Assembly: GCA_016182845.1 (NCBI GenBank)
Contig: JACPFT010000008.1
Coordinates: 62,001 to 126,000, forward strand
Source of the DNA: Gammaproteobacteria bacterium
Lineage (GTDB): Bacteria; Pseudomonadota; Gammaproteobacteria; Enterobacterales; Permianibacteraceae
Direction: 5' to 3'
Length of the DNA: 64,000 bases
Shown here: one piece after another, positions 1 to 7,313 of the stretch
How positions within the stretch are numbered: position 1 is the first letter of the stretch
Layout of the letters: each line of letters begins with the position of its first letter
Position numbers and translations under genes: made by a program
The notes under the pieces: model-generated
What the model was told of the DNA's origin: nothing
Databases searched by the model: none
What the model saw: only the letters and a program-made list of their open reading frames with translations

Positions 1-66
1 CGAGGCCGCCAGCACGATCAGCCCTGCCAGGACCAGGGAGGGCACGCGGGGTGGCTGTAGCGACAT
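1..66 (-). CDS. N-terminus of an exported protein (cut by window edge)
   Basis: Only the first 22 codons are inside the window. They begin at an ATG 10 bases past the stop codon of the TonB-dependent receptor gene. The visible residues are a short polar start followed by VPSLVLAGLIVLAAS, which looks like a signal peptide or first membrane segment. The tight spacing suggests the gene is co-transcribed with the receptor. A periplasmic binding protein or other uptake partner would fit, but that is inference and no function can be assigned from this fragment. Confidence 0.55.
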   Translation of the reverse strand, partial: MSLQPPRVPSLVLAGLIVLAAS

Positions 67-76
67 CGTGGCGCCC

Positions 77-2107
77 TCAGAACTCGTAACGCGCGGTGAG
101 GTAGAGGCTGCGCTCGATGCGGATCTGTCCGCCCAGCACGTCCGGCTCGTCGTTGTCGCTGAGGTTGCGGCCCGAAAGGCCCAGGTGCAGCTGCTCGGCG
201 GCCTGCCAGCCCAGGTTGAGCTCCAGGTCGGTGCGCGAGGGCAGGCTGCGCGTGCTGCTGCTCAGGCCGTCCCGGTGACGCAGGATCAGGGCCAGCTCCC
301 AGTCCTCGGCCAGTTGGAAGCTGTTTTGCAGCCAGGCCTGCTCGCGCGGCGTGCCGCCTTCCAGGCTGGCCTCCTGGCTGGCCTCCTGGCTGGCAGTGGG
401 CAGATCCGCGCGCAGGCTGATGCGCGCATAATTGAGACTCAGCGACCACCAGTCCAGGGGTAACCAATGCAGGGCCAGCTCCAGGCCTTGGGCCGTCGCC
501 TCGCCGGTATTGGTGGGAAAGAAGTCCTGGCGCAGGATACCCTGGGCCGGGTCGACGAACTGGGGCCCCAGGGTCGACACCACCAGGTCCTCGTAGCGGT
601 TCTGGAACAGGGCCAGATCGATGGACAGCTTGTCCGAGGCCAGCCAGCGCAGGCCCAGCTCGCTGGCCTTCATGCGCTCCGGCTCCAGGCCGGGGTTGCC
701 CGTAATATAGAACCCCAGAAGCGCCGGGCTTGGCCGTCCGCTGGGCAGGGACAGGGCCAGGAGGGCCACGTCCAGCTCGGAGCGCGCCGGCGTGCGCACG
801 GCCTTGCCCCACGCCGCCCAGAGGGACCAGTCTTCATTCACGGCCCGATTGACGCGGATATTGGGCTGGACTGTCTCGCCCACCAGCTCGTGATCCTCCC
901 ATTTGACGCCCAGAGTCAGCTGCAGGGCGTCGTCCCAGAAGCTGAGCTGGTCCGAGACGAAGAGGCTCGTCACGTCGAAGGGCTCGTCGCCGCGCACGGT
1001 CGTCAGATTCGGGCCGCTGATCGCGCTCTGGATGCGCCGGTAACCCAGGCCCCAGGTCAGTTCCTGGCCCGGGCTCAGGGCGAGGCGGTGCTGGGCATCC
1101 AGATCGAAGGTGTCGGAATCCACGCCATAGACCAGCTCGCTGTGGTGGGTGGAATCCTGGAAGACCTGGACGGTCCATTCGCCGGCGCCCCGATCCCGGT
1201 GGACCCAGCGGCCCAGCAGGTTCTGGCCGTAGAAATGGGTGGCGTCGTGGCTGGGGATGCGCGCCGGCGGATCGAGCTGGATGCGCAGGCTGCTCTGATC
1301 GGCCTTGAGATCGTAGCTGTCGCCCTGCAGGCTCAGGGTATCGTCGGCGGAAAGCTGCCAGTCCAGGTGGAAGCCGCCGGCCTGCTGCTCCCAATCGTCA
1401 TCGGCCTCGCCGCCGCTCACCCGCTCGGATTCGTCGCGGTTGCGGGCGCGCAGATAGATGCGGCCGAAGGCGTTCTCGCCCAGGGCCATGCCGTGGCGGG
1501 CCGTGGCGAAACCCTTCTCGACCCTGCCCACCCCGGCCCGGACCAGGCCGCCCAGGGTATCGGTGGCCGGCCGGGTGATGATGTTGATCACGCCATTGAC
1601 CGCATTGGCGCCCCAGAGCGCGCCGCCCGGGCCCCGGATCACCTCGATGCGCTCGATCTCGTCCAGGGGCAGGGCCACGGCCTCCCAGTAGACGCCGGAC
1701 AGGGTGTGGTCATAGACCGGCCGGCCGTCGATGAGGACCAAGAGCTTGTTGTTCAATCGGGAGTTGAAGCCGCGGATGGACACGGCCCATTTGCTGGCGT
1801 CGAGCTGCTGGACCTGGACGCCCGGCACCCGGCGCAAGAGCTCGGGGATGCTGGTGGCGCCGGAATCGCGGATCGTCTCCCGGGAGATGACATAGACCGC
1901 CGCCGAGGTCTTGGACAGGGGCTGGGCCTTGCGCGCCGCCGTGGTGACTTGCGCATTGGCCAGCTCGTCCAGGCTCAGTTCGGTGGGATTCTGGTCCAGG
2001 GCCTGGGCGGGGGTCCAAGCGGTGGCCAGGACCAGGGCTGCGCACAGGCATCCGCGACGACACGCTGGCCTAGTCGACGATATAGTCCTTGCTGCGTTGC
2101 CCAACAT
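77..2107 (-). CDS. TonB-dependent outer-membrane receptor
   Basis: A 676-residue TonB-dependent receptor. It begins with a long signal peptide (basic stretch, then CAALVLATAWTPAQA). A conserved segment LSLDELANAQVTTAARK follows, then the plug domain: TSIPELLRRVPGVQV, the RGFNSR motif, LVLIDGRPVYD and EVIRGPGGALWGANAVNGVI. The remainder reads as a beta-barrel with alternating aromatic strands and ends in an aromatic C-terminal strand (LTARYEF), as outer-membrane proteins do. The start at 2107 is preferred over an in-frame ATG at 2122 because GAGG lies just upstream of it. Such receptors import ferric siderophores, cobalamin or other scarce ligands using TonB energy. The ligand cannot be told here, and I saw no B12-box upstream. 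An exported protein gene follows 10 bases later. Confidence 0.93.
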   Translation of the reverse strand: MLGNAARTISSTRPACRRGCLCAALVLATAWTPAQALDQNPTELSLDELANAQVTTAARKAQPLSKTSAAVYVISRETIRDSGATSIPELLRRVPGVQVQQLDASKWAVSIRGFNSRLNNKLLVLIDGRPVYDHTLSGVYWEAVALPLDEIERIEVIRGPGGALWGANAVNGVINIITRPATDTLGGLVRAGVGRVEKGFATARHGMALGENAFGRIYLRARNRDESERVSGGEADDDWEQQAGGFHLDWQLSADDTLSLQGDSYDLKADQSSLRIQLDPPARIPSHDATHFYGQNLLGRWVHRDRGAGEWTVQVFQDSTHHSELVYGVDSDTFDLDAQHRLALSPGQELTWGLGYRRIQSAISGPNLTTVRGDEPFDVTSLFVSDQLSFWDDALQLTLGVKWEDHELVGETVQPNIRVNRAVNEDWSLWAAWGKAVRTPARSELDVALLALSLPSGRPSPALLGFYITGNPGLEPERMKASELGLRWLASDKLSIDLALFQNRYEDLVVSTLGPQFVDPAQGILRQDFFPTNTGEATAQGLELALHWLPLDWWSLSLNYARISLRADLPTASQEASQEASLEGGTPREQAWLQNSFQLAEDWELALILRHRDGLSSSTRSLPSRTDLELNLGWQAAEQLHLGLSGRNLSDNDEPDVLGGQIRIERSLYLTARYEF
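364..395. repeat. 12-bp tandem repeat inside the receptor gene
   Basis: The unit GGCTGGCCTCCT is present twice, followed by a partial third copy. On the coding strand it gives the repeated peptide SQEASQEAS inside a predicted loop of the receptor barrel. A 12-bp unit keeps the reading frame, so copy-number change would alter loop length without switching the gene off. Confidence 0.7.
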
Positions 2108-2378
2108 GGTAGCCTCGCGCATCGGCGGCGCACCGAGTCGTTGGCGGCGCGCACGCTATCTCGCCTCCCCGAAACTGGGGGGCTGGAAACCGGGTCGTAC
2201 GGGTGCGCGGTAGCGACGGAGGGGACGAGTGGGAACGCCGTGGGCGAACGGCATCGGTCTGGACGGAAGACCGATTCGCGGCGCGGGCTCTGTCGTGTTT
2301 GGGGGCGGAGCGATACGAAGCGCCTGATGCGAATGAGTATAGCTCCGTGACGCGGATTCGCTCTGTAGGCGCAATGGC

Positions 2379-2402
2379 GGATTGCCGCGATGCGGCGAAT
2401 CC
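2379..2402 (-). terminator. Hairpin directly after the pentapeptide-cyclase gene
   Basis: An inverted repeat of ten base pairs with a single bulge and a 3-base loop (GGATT/GCCGC arms) starts immediately beyond the stop codon of the minus-strand gene. There is no U-tract, so it may be an mRNA 3'-end stabiliser rather than a classic rho-independent terminator. The remaining intergenic DNA up to 2107 shows no gene. Confidence 0.4.
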
Positions 2403-4112
2403 CTAGCGGCTCACCCCGTAGCAGAGCACGTCGTCGCCGGCGCGCAGCTTGCCCACGTCCTTGTCCAGCCTGAGCTTGAGCGGGGTGAACTGGAACTCGC
2501 CGTGGTGTTTCTCGGTGAAATGCCAGACGCTCTCCGAGACCAGGACCTGGCCCGGCTGGGCCAGGGACTCCAGGCGGGCGGCGAAATTGACCGTGTGCCC
2601 TTCCAGATCGGTTTCCTCGGTGACCTCGTTGTAGCTGGTACGCACCGGGCCCAGATCCAGGCCAATGCGCAGGGCGAAACCGGCGCCGGCCAGGACTTGT
2701 TGCAGCATGCAGGCGCATTCCAGGCCGGTGCGCGCGTTCTGGAAGGTGGCGCGCAGGGAATCGCCTTCCATGTTGGGATGGCCGGCGCCCCATTTCTGCA
2801 GGACCGGCTTGATGAGGCCGCGGAACAGGGCCAGGTTCTCACTGATCTCCCGGTCGTCCCAGTGGGTGAAGTTCTTCAGATCCATGAACAGCACGGTCAG
2901 GTGCCGGGCCTGGGAATCCTTGTGCTCGGCGGCCAGCTCCAGGAGGCGCGGCCAGATCTCGTTCTTGATCTCGGACAGGGATTCCTTGAGGGACAGCTGC
3001 AGGGCCTTGTCCTCGCGCAGGCTGTTCTGGGCATGCAGCAGATCGCCCACTTGGTCGTTGAGCTGCTGGGCCAGGACGCTGGGCGTGTGCGAGCCCACCT
3101 CCTCCACGGCCAGGGTGACCACGGAACCGCCGGCCACTTCCTCGATGGACTTCAGGCGCAGCAAACAGCCCCAGTGGCTGGCTTCCAGATGCTCGATCAA
3201 AAAGGGCAGGGTCGCCAGATCGGTGGCCGAGAGCCGGCGGTCGTAGCGCAGCTCGATCTTGATGGCCTCCGAGTACATGCGCTCGAATTCGCCCTTGCCG
3301 TAATTGGTCTTGCGCTCGCCTTCCTTGTCCCAGAAGGCGTATTTGCAGGTGATGCCCTTGATGGACCAGCCCTGGGTCACCAGCTTGGCCAGGCGCGAGC
3401 CGGTCAGATCGGCCCGGTCCAGCTCAGCGTTCGTGAGGTTGGCGCCGCGCAGATCGCAGGAGGTCAGCTGGGCGCCGCGCAGGCGCGCGCCGGACAGATC
3501 CTGGCCGGAGAGATCGGCGCCATTGAGCATGCTGTCCTGCAGATTGGCCTGGGCCAGGATGGCGCCGGCCAGCTCGGCCTGGTCCAGATTGGCCTTGGAC
3601 AGATTGGCCCTGCCTAAGTTGGCATGACGCAGATCGGCGCCCACCAGGGTCGCGCCGGACAGGTCCTGCTGCTGAAGGTTCTGATCCGCCAGGTTGGCGC
3701 CGGTCAGGTCCGTGCCGCGCAGATCCAGGCTCTGTAGGTCCAGGCCGCGCAGGTCCACGTGGGAGAGATCGACCCGGCGCAGCACGGCGGTGAGCAAGCG
3801 CGTGTCATCCAGCTGGGCATAGCTCAGATCGGTCTCGATCAGGGTCGCGGCGATCAGATTGGCGCGGGCCAGATCGGCATGGGACAGATTGGTGCGCGAC
3901 AGATTCGCGGAGATGAAGGTGGCGCCGCGCAGGGTGGAGCGGGAGAAATTGGCCTCCTGCAACAGGGCGTGGGCGAAGTTGAAATCGGAGAAATCGCGGC
4001 TCGAAAGGTCCGCGCCGCGCAGGTCGATGACCGCGCCGGGGTTCAGTCCCCGCCATTCGTTCCAGGCCGCGCGGCCGTTGAACAAGAGATCCAGTTGTTG
4101 GCTGTCGGCCAT
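2403..4112 (-). CDS. Pentapeptide-repeat protein fused to a class III adenylate/guanylate cyclase domain
   Basis: 569 residues in three parts. Residues 30-245 are about 43 uninterrupted pentapeptides of the A(D/N)LxX type with leucine in strict register, which should form a right-handed quadrilateral beta-helix. Residues 246-400 are a middle region with an acidic, amphipathic stretch and no family I recognise. Residues 405-569 are a class III nucleotide cyclase domain: the metal aspartates are D411 (in FMDLKNFT) and D451 (in MEGDS), and DLEGHTVNFAARLE supplies D502, N509 and R513. The lysine that normally helps select the purine, three residues before the GD, is an asparagine here (N447). There is no signal peptide or membrane segment, so it is cytosolic. 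It probably makes a cyclic nucleotide, but activity and substrate are uncertain. It stands alone, followed by a hairpin. Confidence 0.85.
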   Translation of the reverse strand: MADSQQLDLLFNGRAAWNEWRGLNPGAVIDLRGADLSSRDFSDFNFAHALLQEANFSRSTLRGATFISANLSRTNLSHADLARANLIAATLIETDLSYAQLDDTRLLTAVLRRVDLSHVDLRGLDLQSLDLRGTDLTGANLADQNLQQQDLSGATLVGADLRHANLGRANLSKANLDQAELAGAILAQANLQDSMLNGADLSGQDLSGARLRGAQLTSCDLRGANLTNAELDRADLTGSRLAKLVTQGWSIKGITCKYAFWDKEGERKTNYGKGEFERMYSEAIKIELRYDRRLSATDLATLPFLIEHLEASHWGCLLRLKSIEEVAGGSVVTLAVEEVGSHTPSVLAQQLNDQVGDLLHAQNSLREDKALQLSLKESLSEIKNEIWPRLLELAAEHKDSQARHLTVLFMDLKNFTHWDDREISENLALFRGLIKPVLQKWGAGHPNMEGDSLRATFQNARTGLECACMLQQVLAGAGFALRIGLDLGPVRTSYNEVTEETDLEGHTVNFAARLESLAQPGQVLVSESVWHFTEKHHGEFQFTPLKLRLDKDVGKLRAGDDVLCYGVSR

Positions 4113-4191
4113 GATCGTTCTTCTGATGTGGGCAGAGGGACACTCCGTGCTGCACTGTCGTGCGTAGCGGCCCTCCTTCAGTCAAAACGCT

Positions 4192-4211
4192 GCCCCGCGA
4201 CAGGTCGGGGC
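4192..4211 (-). terminator. Probable terminator of the thioesterase gene
   Basis: A 6-bp GC stem (GCCCCG/CGGGGC) with an 8-base loop lies just after the minus-strand stop at 4220. Four T residues follow a few bases later on the same strand. The spacing of the T-run is not ideal. Confidence 0.45.
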
Positions 4212-4219
4212 GGGAAGTC

Positions 4220-4696
4220 TTAGGCGCGACCCTCGTCGGATTTCTTGCGGCGGGTCACGGCCTGCTGGTGGATCAACTCGGCCAGCTGCTGATCGGTCTT
4301 CTCCTCGTCCGTCTCCACCAGGAGGGGAGGCACGCCCGTGGGCCGGCGATCATCGTCGAAGGCCACCATGGTGAAATGGGCCGAGGTGCAATGGGTGGGC
4401 GCTTCCTCGGCACGGCGGTCGCGGTAGACGTCGACCTTGACGATCATGGAAGTGCGCCCGGTCCAGACGACTTTCGCACAGGTCTGGATACGGTCGCCGA
4501 CCACGATGGGCAGCTTGAATTCCACCGCCTCCACCGCCGCCGTGGACACGGTGCGTCCCGAGTAACGGATGGCCGCGATGGCGGCGATGGTGTCCATGAT
4601 GGCCAGGACCTTGCCGCCGAACATGGCGCCATAGGGGTTGGCGTCGTTGGGGAAGACGAAGGTCCAGTCGGTGATGACTTCGGCTTTCTTGCTCAT
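4220..4696 (-). CDS. Acyl-CoA thioesterase, hotdog fold
   Basis: 158 residues of the single-domain hotdog acyl-CoA hydrolase family (YciA/BACH-like). The diagnostic region is NPYGAMFGGKVLAIMDTIAA, which holds the active-site asparagine/aspartate pattern, followed by the helix-strand pattern VEFKLPIVVGDRI. These enzymes cleave acyl-CoA thioesters to free acid and CoA in the cytosol and are usually hexameric. The start MSKKAEVI at 4696 was chosen because the hotdog alignment begins right after it. The charged C-terminal tail (RRKKSDEG) is beyond the fold. Confidence 0.88.
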   Translation of the reverse strand: MSKKAEVITDWTFVFPNDANPYGAMFGGKVLAIMDTIAAIAAIRYSGRTVSTAAVEAVEFKLPIVVGDRIQTCAKVVWTGRTSMIVKVDVYRDRRAEEAPTHCTSAHFTMVAFDDDRRPTGVPPLLVETDEEKTDQQLAELIHQQAVTRRKKSDEGRA

Positions 4697-4751
4697 GGCG
4701 GGCTCGTCGCGGATTGGGGTCCGGCAGTGTAACACCGCCGGACCACGGGGC

Positions 4752-5291
4752 TTATTTGATGCGCTTGACCTTCACCTTTTTATTCAGCCCCTCGAAGCTC
4801 ATCCAATAGGCGCCGAGCATGCCCTTCTCCAGAGTCACGGCCGGGTTCTCGCCCAGGGGATAAAAGGCGCTACTACCGTCCACGTTCTTCCAGACCTGGC
4901 CATTGTCGAGCACGAACTCGCTGCCCGGACTCCAACCTTTGTGGCTGCCCAACAAGCGGGCGTGCATCAGTTCGCCGGCGCGTTCCCGCTCAGCATCGTT
5001 GCGGGACTCGGGCTTGGGAAGGTCCTCCAGGCCGAACTGCTGGGCGGTGCTGGCGGCCGGGGCTGGTGCCGGTTCCACCGTCGCTTCCGCGTCGGTCTCA
5101 CTGACGGGGCCGACACTGCTAAGCGGCGCAGCGGAGGTTTCCAGGCTCTGCTGGCGGGCCAGGCCATCGTAACAGGCCAGGCGCTCGGCGCCATTGACCA
5201 TGGCGGCACAGGCCTTGAACTGGCCGGCGAAATCCGCCTGGGCGGAGCCGGACAGGCAGAGCAGGGAGGTGGCGAAGAGTAGGCGATTCAT
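4752..5291 (-). CDS. Secreted protein of unknown function (VasI-like N-terminal pattern)
   Basis: 179 residues with a clear signal peptide (MNRLLFATSLLCLSGSAQA). The mature N-terminus has the cysteine-spaced pattern FKACAAMVNGAERLACYDGLA, seen in a broad family of periplasmic proteins related to type VI accessory protein VasI. A proline/alanine-rich linker follows (residues about 75-100). The C-terminal domain contains GSEFVLDNGQVWKNVDG and ends in basic KKVKVKRIK. It lies 34 bases beyond tatC and may be the last gene of the tat transcript. No type VI secretion genes are in the window, so the similarity does not by itself imply that role. Confidence 0.7.
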   Translation of the reverse strand: MNRLLFATSLLCLSGSAQADFAGQFKACAAMVNGAERLACYDGLARQQSLETSAAPLSSVGPVSETDAEATVEPAPAPAASTAQQFGLEDLPKPESRNDAERERAGELMHARLLGSHKGWSPGSEFVLDNGQVWKNVDGSSAFYPLGENPAVTLEKGMLGAYWMSFEGLNKKVKVKRIK

Positions 5292-5325
5292 GGCGGTTCC
5301 TGGGGGCAGCGGCCCCATGCAGTAG

Positions 5326-6105
5326 TTAAATCTTGGTTTCGTCACTGGCCGCGGCGGTCTCGTCATCGGTCTCGGCCTTGGCGCCCGGCCCCAGGCGCGC
5401 GCAGAGCACGCCCAGCTCGAACAGGATCCACATGGGCAGGGAAATCATGATCTGCGACAGGACTTCCGGCGGCGAGAGGATCATGCCGACGACGAAGCAG
5501 CCGACGATGATATACCGGCGCGATTCCACCATGGCCTTGACGCTGACGATACCCGACCAGGCCAGGAGCACGGTGGCGATGGGGATCTCGAACACGAAGC
5601 CGAAGGCCATGAACATGGTGAGCACGAAGTCGAGGTAGCGGCTGATGTCGGTCATCACCTGCACGCCCACCGGCGCGGCCGTGGCGAAGAAGCCGAAGAT
5701 CACCGGGAAGACCAGGTAGTAGCAGAAGGCCACGCCCACATAGAACAGGGCGACGCTGGACACCAGGACGGGGATGGCGAAGCGCTTCTCGTTGCGGTAC
5801 AGGCCCGGGGCGATGAAGGCCCAGATCTGGTAGAGCACATAGGGCAGGGCCAGGAAGAAGGACACCACCAGGGTCAGCTTGAAGGGCGCGAAGAAGGGCG
5901 CGGCCACATCCGTCGCGATCATGGACGAGTTCTGGGGCAGGGCCGCCATCAGCGGCTTGGCCACCACGGCGTAGATCTGGTTGGCGAAATAGAACAGGGC
6001 CAGGAACACCGCGAACACCGCCACCACGGCGCGCAACAGCCGATCGCGCAGCTCGGCCAGATGCGCCAGTAGGGGCATTTCCTTCTCGTCGATCACGCCG
6101 CTCAT
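5326..6105 (-). CDS. tatC: Twin-arginine translocase subunit TatC
   Basis: 259 residues, close to the usual TatC length. The cytosolic N-terminus PLLAHLAELRDRLLRAVVAV contains the conserved HLxELRxR signature that binds the twin-arginine signal. Six membrane segments follow, including FVFEIPIATVLLAW and the conserved proline-rich periplasmic loop. TatC is the receptor for folded substrates carrying RR signal peptides. Its start overlaps the tatB stop codon by four bases (ATGA), which implies translational coupling. Two possible clients are encoded nearby: PhoX and the binding protein at 26023. Confidence 0.96.
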   Translation of the reverse strand: MSGVIDEKEMPLLAHLAELRDRLLRAVVAVFAVFLALFYFANQIYAVVAKPLMAALPQNSSMIATDVAAPFFAPFKLTLVVSFFLALPYVLYQIWAFIAPGLYRNEKRFAIPVLVSSVALFYVGVAFCYYLVFPVIFGFFATAAPVGVQVMTDISRYLDFVLTMFMAFGFVFEIPIATVLLAWSGIVSVKAMVESRRYIIVGCFVVGMILSPPEVLSQIMISLPMWILFELGVLCARLGPGAKAETDDETAAASDETKI

Positions 6106-6434
6106 GGCTTGTCGTTTCCGCTGGCCGGCGCGTCAGCCGGCTTCGGGGTCGCTTCGGCCTCGGCGGCGCTCTGGGCGGCGCGGACTTCCTCGCGGGTGTC
6201 GCGGGCCAGCTCGTTGAGGGCCTCGGCGGGGTTGTGCTTCATGATGTTCTGCTTGAGCTCGTCGATGCGCAGCTCGCGATCCACCTCGGCGCGCACCGCC
6301 GCCATCATGCGCCGGCCCTTACCCAGCCAGAGGCCGACCATGCGCGCGGCATGGGGCAGTTTCTCCGGCCCGAGCACGATCAGCGCCACCAGGGCGGTCA
6401 GGCACAGTTCCCAGAATCCGATTCCAAAATCCAA
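6102..6434 (-). CDS. tatB: Sec-independent translocase protein TatB
   Basis: 110 residues. One N-terminal membrane helix (FWELCLTALVALIVLGPEKLP) carries the TatB-specific E and GPEKLP hinge. A basic amphipathic helix follows (RRMMAAVRAEVDRELRIDELKQ), then a poorly conserved tail. TatB forms the substrate-binding complex with TatC in the inner membrane. It is distinguished from TatA by the GPEKLP hinge and the longer acidic helix. It lies between tatA and tatC in the normal order, and a palindromic repeat separates it from tatA. Confidence 0.94.
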   Translation of the reverse strand: MDFGIGFWELCLTALVALIVLGPEKLPHAARMVGLWLGKGRRMMAAVRAEVDRELRIDELKQNIMKHNPAEALNELARDTREEVRAAQSAAEAEATPKPADAPASGNDKP

Positions 6435-6550
6435 GGGGTCACCTAGGCAAAGTTAGGGTCGGCTTACCGACGGCATCATGCCGCCAGCGACCGTTGAAGT
6501 TCCGTTCGCGGTGCGTATCGAACCATGAGCGGAACGGCGCCGAGGTCAGG

Positions 6551-6594
6551 CCCTTCGATACGAGGCGCATCGCGCCTCTACTCAGGGCGAACGG
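6551..6594. repeat. Dispersed palindromic repeat (GTTCG/CCTGAG family)
   Basis: Conserved arms CCCTTCGATA and CTCAGGGCGAACGG enclose a perfect inner hairpin GAGGCGC-N3-GCGCCTC (6562-6578). Related elements lie at 18713, 45207, 45276, 54412, 54468 and 57825. A partial copy of the arms (CCGTTCGCGGTGCGTATCGA) lies just before it. It sits between tatB and tatA and so is probably transcribed within the tat message. Confidence 0.75.
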
Positions 6595-6607
6595 AGGTTC
6601 CGCGCGC

Positions 6608-6853
6608 TTACACGCGATCCTTGTCGCGCTCCACCTGGCCGTCGATGACGCGGCCGCCGGCCTGCTCGTCCAGGGCCTTGGGGGCTTCCGCCGCATTGTC
6701 CTTGGTGGCGGTCTCGCCGCCTTCCTTGACCGCGCTCTTGAAGCTCTTGATGGCCGAGCCCAGATCGCCGCCCAGGTTGCGCAGCTTCTTGGTGCCGAAC
6801 AGGAGGACGACGATGGCCAGGACGACCAGTAATTCAGTGATGCCGATACCCAT
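6608..6853 (-). CDS. tatA: Sec-independent translocase protein TatA
   Basis: 81 residues with the standard TatA plan. There is a short N-terminal membrane helix ([20 protein letters not shown]) with the FGxKKL hinge, then an amphipathic helix ([21 protein letters not shown]) and a charged, flexible tail. TatA oligomers form the transport-active assembly recruited by TatBC. It is separated from tatB by about 170 bases holding a palindromic repeat, which could uncouple expression of the abundant TatA from TatBC. Confidence 0.95.
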   Translation of the reverse strand: MGIGITELLVVLAIVVLLFGTKKLRNLGGDLGSAIKSFKSAVKEGGETATKDNAAEAPKALDEQAGGRVIDGQVERDKDRV

Positions 6854-6865
6854 GGGGATGTTCTC

Positions 6866-7204
6866 TCAAGCGAAGGGCAGGCGCGCGGGGCCGCCCAGGA
6901 TGTGGTAATGCAGATGGAAGACTTCCTGGCCGCCGCCGGAACCGGTGTTGATGATGGTGCGGAAGCCCTGGGTCAGGCCCAGTTCCTTGGCGATGCGCGG
7001 CAGGGCCAGGGTCACCCGGCCCAGGAGGGCGCCGTCATCCTCGCCGGCCTCGGCCAGGCTGTGGATGTGCTTGCGCGGGATCACCAGCACATGCACCGGC
7101 GCCTTGGGATGGATGTCGTGGAAGGCCACCATGTCCTCGTCCTCGTAGACCCGTTGGGACGGGATCTCGCCGGCGAGGATGCGGCAGAAAATGCAATCGC
7201 TCAT
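6866..7204 (-). CDS. hinT: HIT-family nucleotide hydrolase (HinT-like)
   Basis: 112 residues. It begins CIFCRILAGEIPS, typical of the HinT branch, and ends with the histidine triad HLHYHILGG containing the catalytic histidine. HinT proteins hydrolyse aminoacyl- and lysyl-adenylates and other purine phosphoramidates as cytosolic dimers. The gene is 12 bases upstream of tatA. A hinT-tatABC order is common in betaproteobacteria, usually preceded by hisI/hisE, which are absent here: ubiB is the upstream neighbour. Confidence 0.92.
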   Translation of the reverse strand: MSDCIFCRILAGEIPSQRVYEDEDMVAFHDIHPKAPVHVLVIPRKHIHSLAEAGEDDGALLGRVTLALPRIAKELGLTQGFRTIINTGSGGGQEVFHLHYHILGGPARLPFA

Positions 7205-7313
7205 GGCTGGGCGCTCCGGAAGCTAAAACACCTATTCTCAGCGGGACAGGCCCGGCGGCGCAAGGCCGGGACACATTCTATGACATATCCGTGACCGGCT
7301 TGTTACAGCACAT

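Noticed and set aside
467-2350. 627-codon plus-strand frame opposite the TonB receptor
   Set aside because: Antisense shadow of a GC-rich gene: no recognisable domain, biased toward G, Q and A, and the opposite strand has a full receptor signature.
2123-2402. Cobalamin riboswitch or Fur box before the TonB receptor
   Set aside because: No B12-box was found. GCGAATGAGTAT at 2329-2340 resembles half a Fur site, but without the other half it is too weak to report as a feature.
7251-7270. CCCGGC...GCCGGG hairpin between ubiB and hinT as a terminator
   Set aside because: There is no T-run on the minus strand and ubiB-hinT-tat could be one transcript; the stem is short and common in GC-rich DNA.
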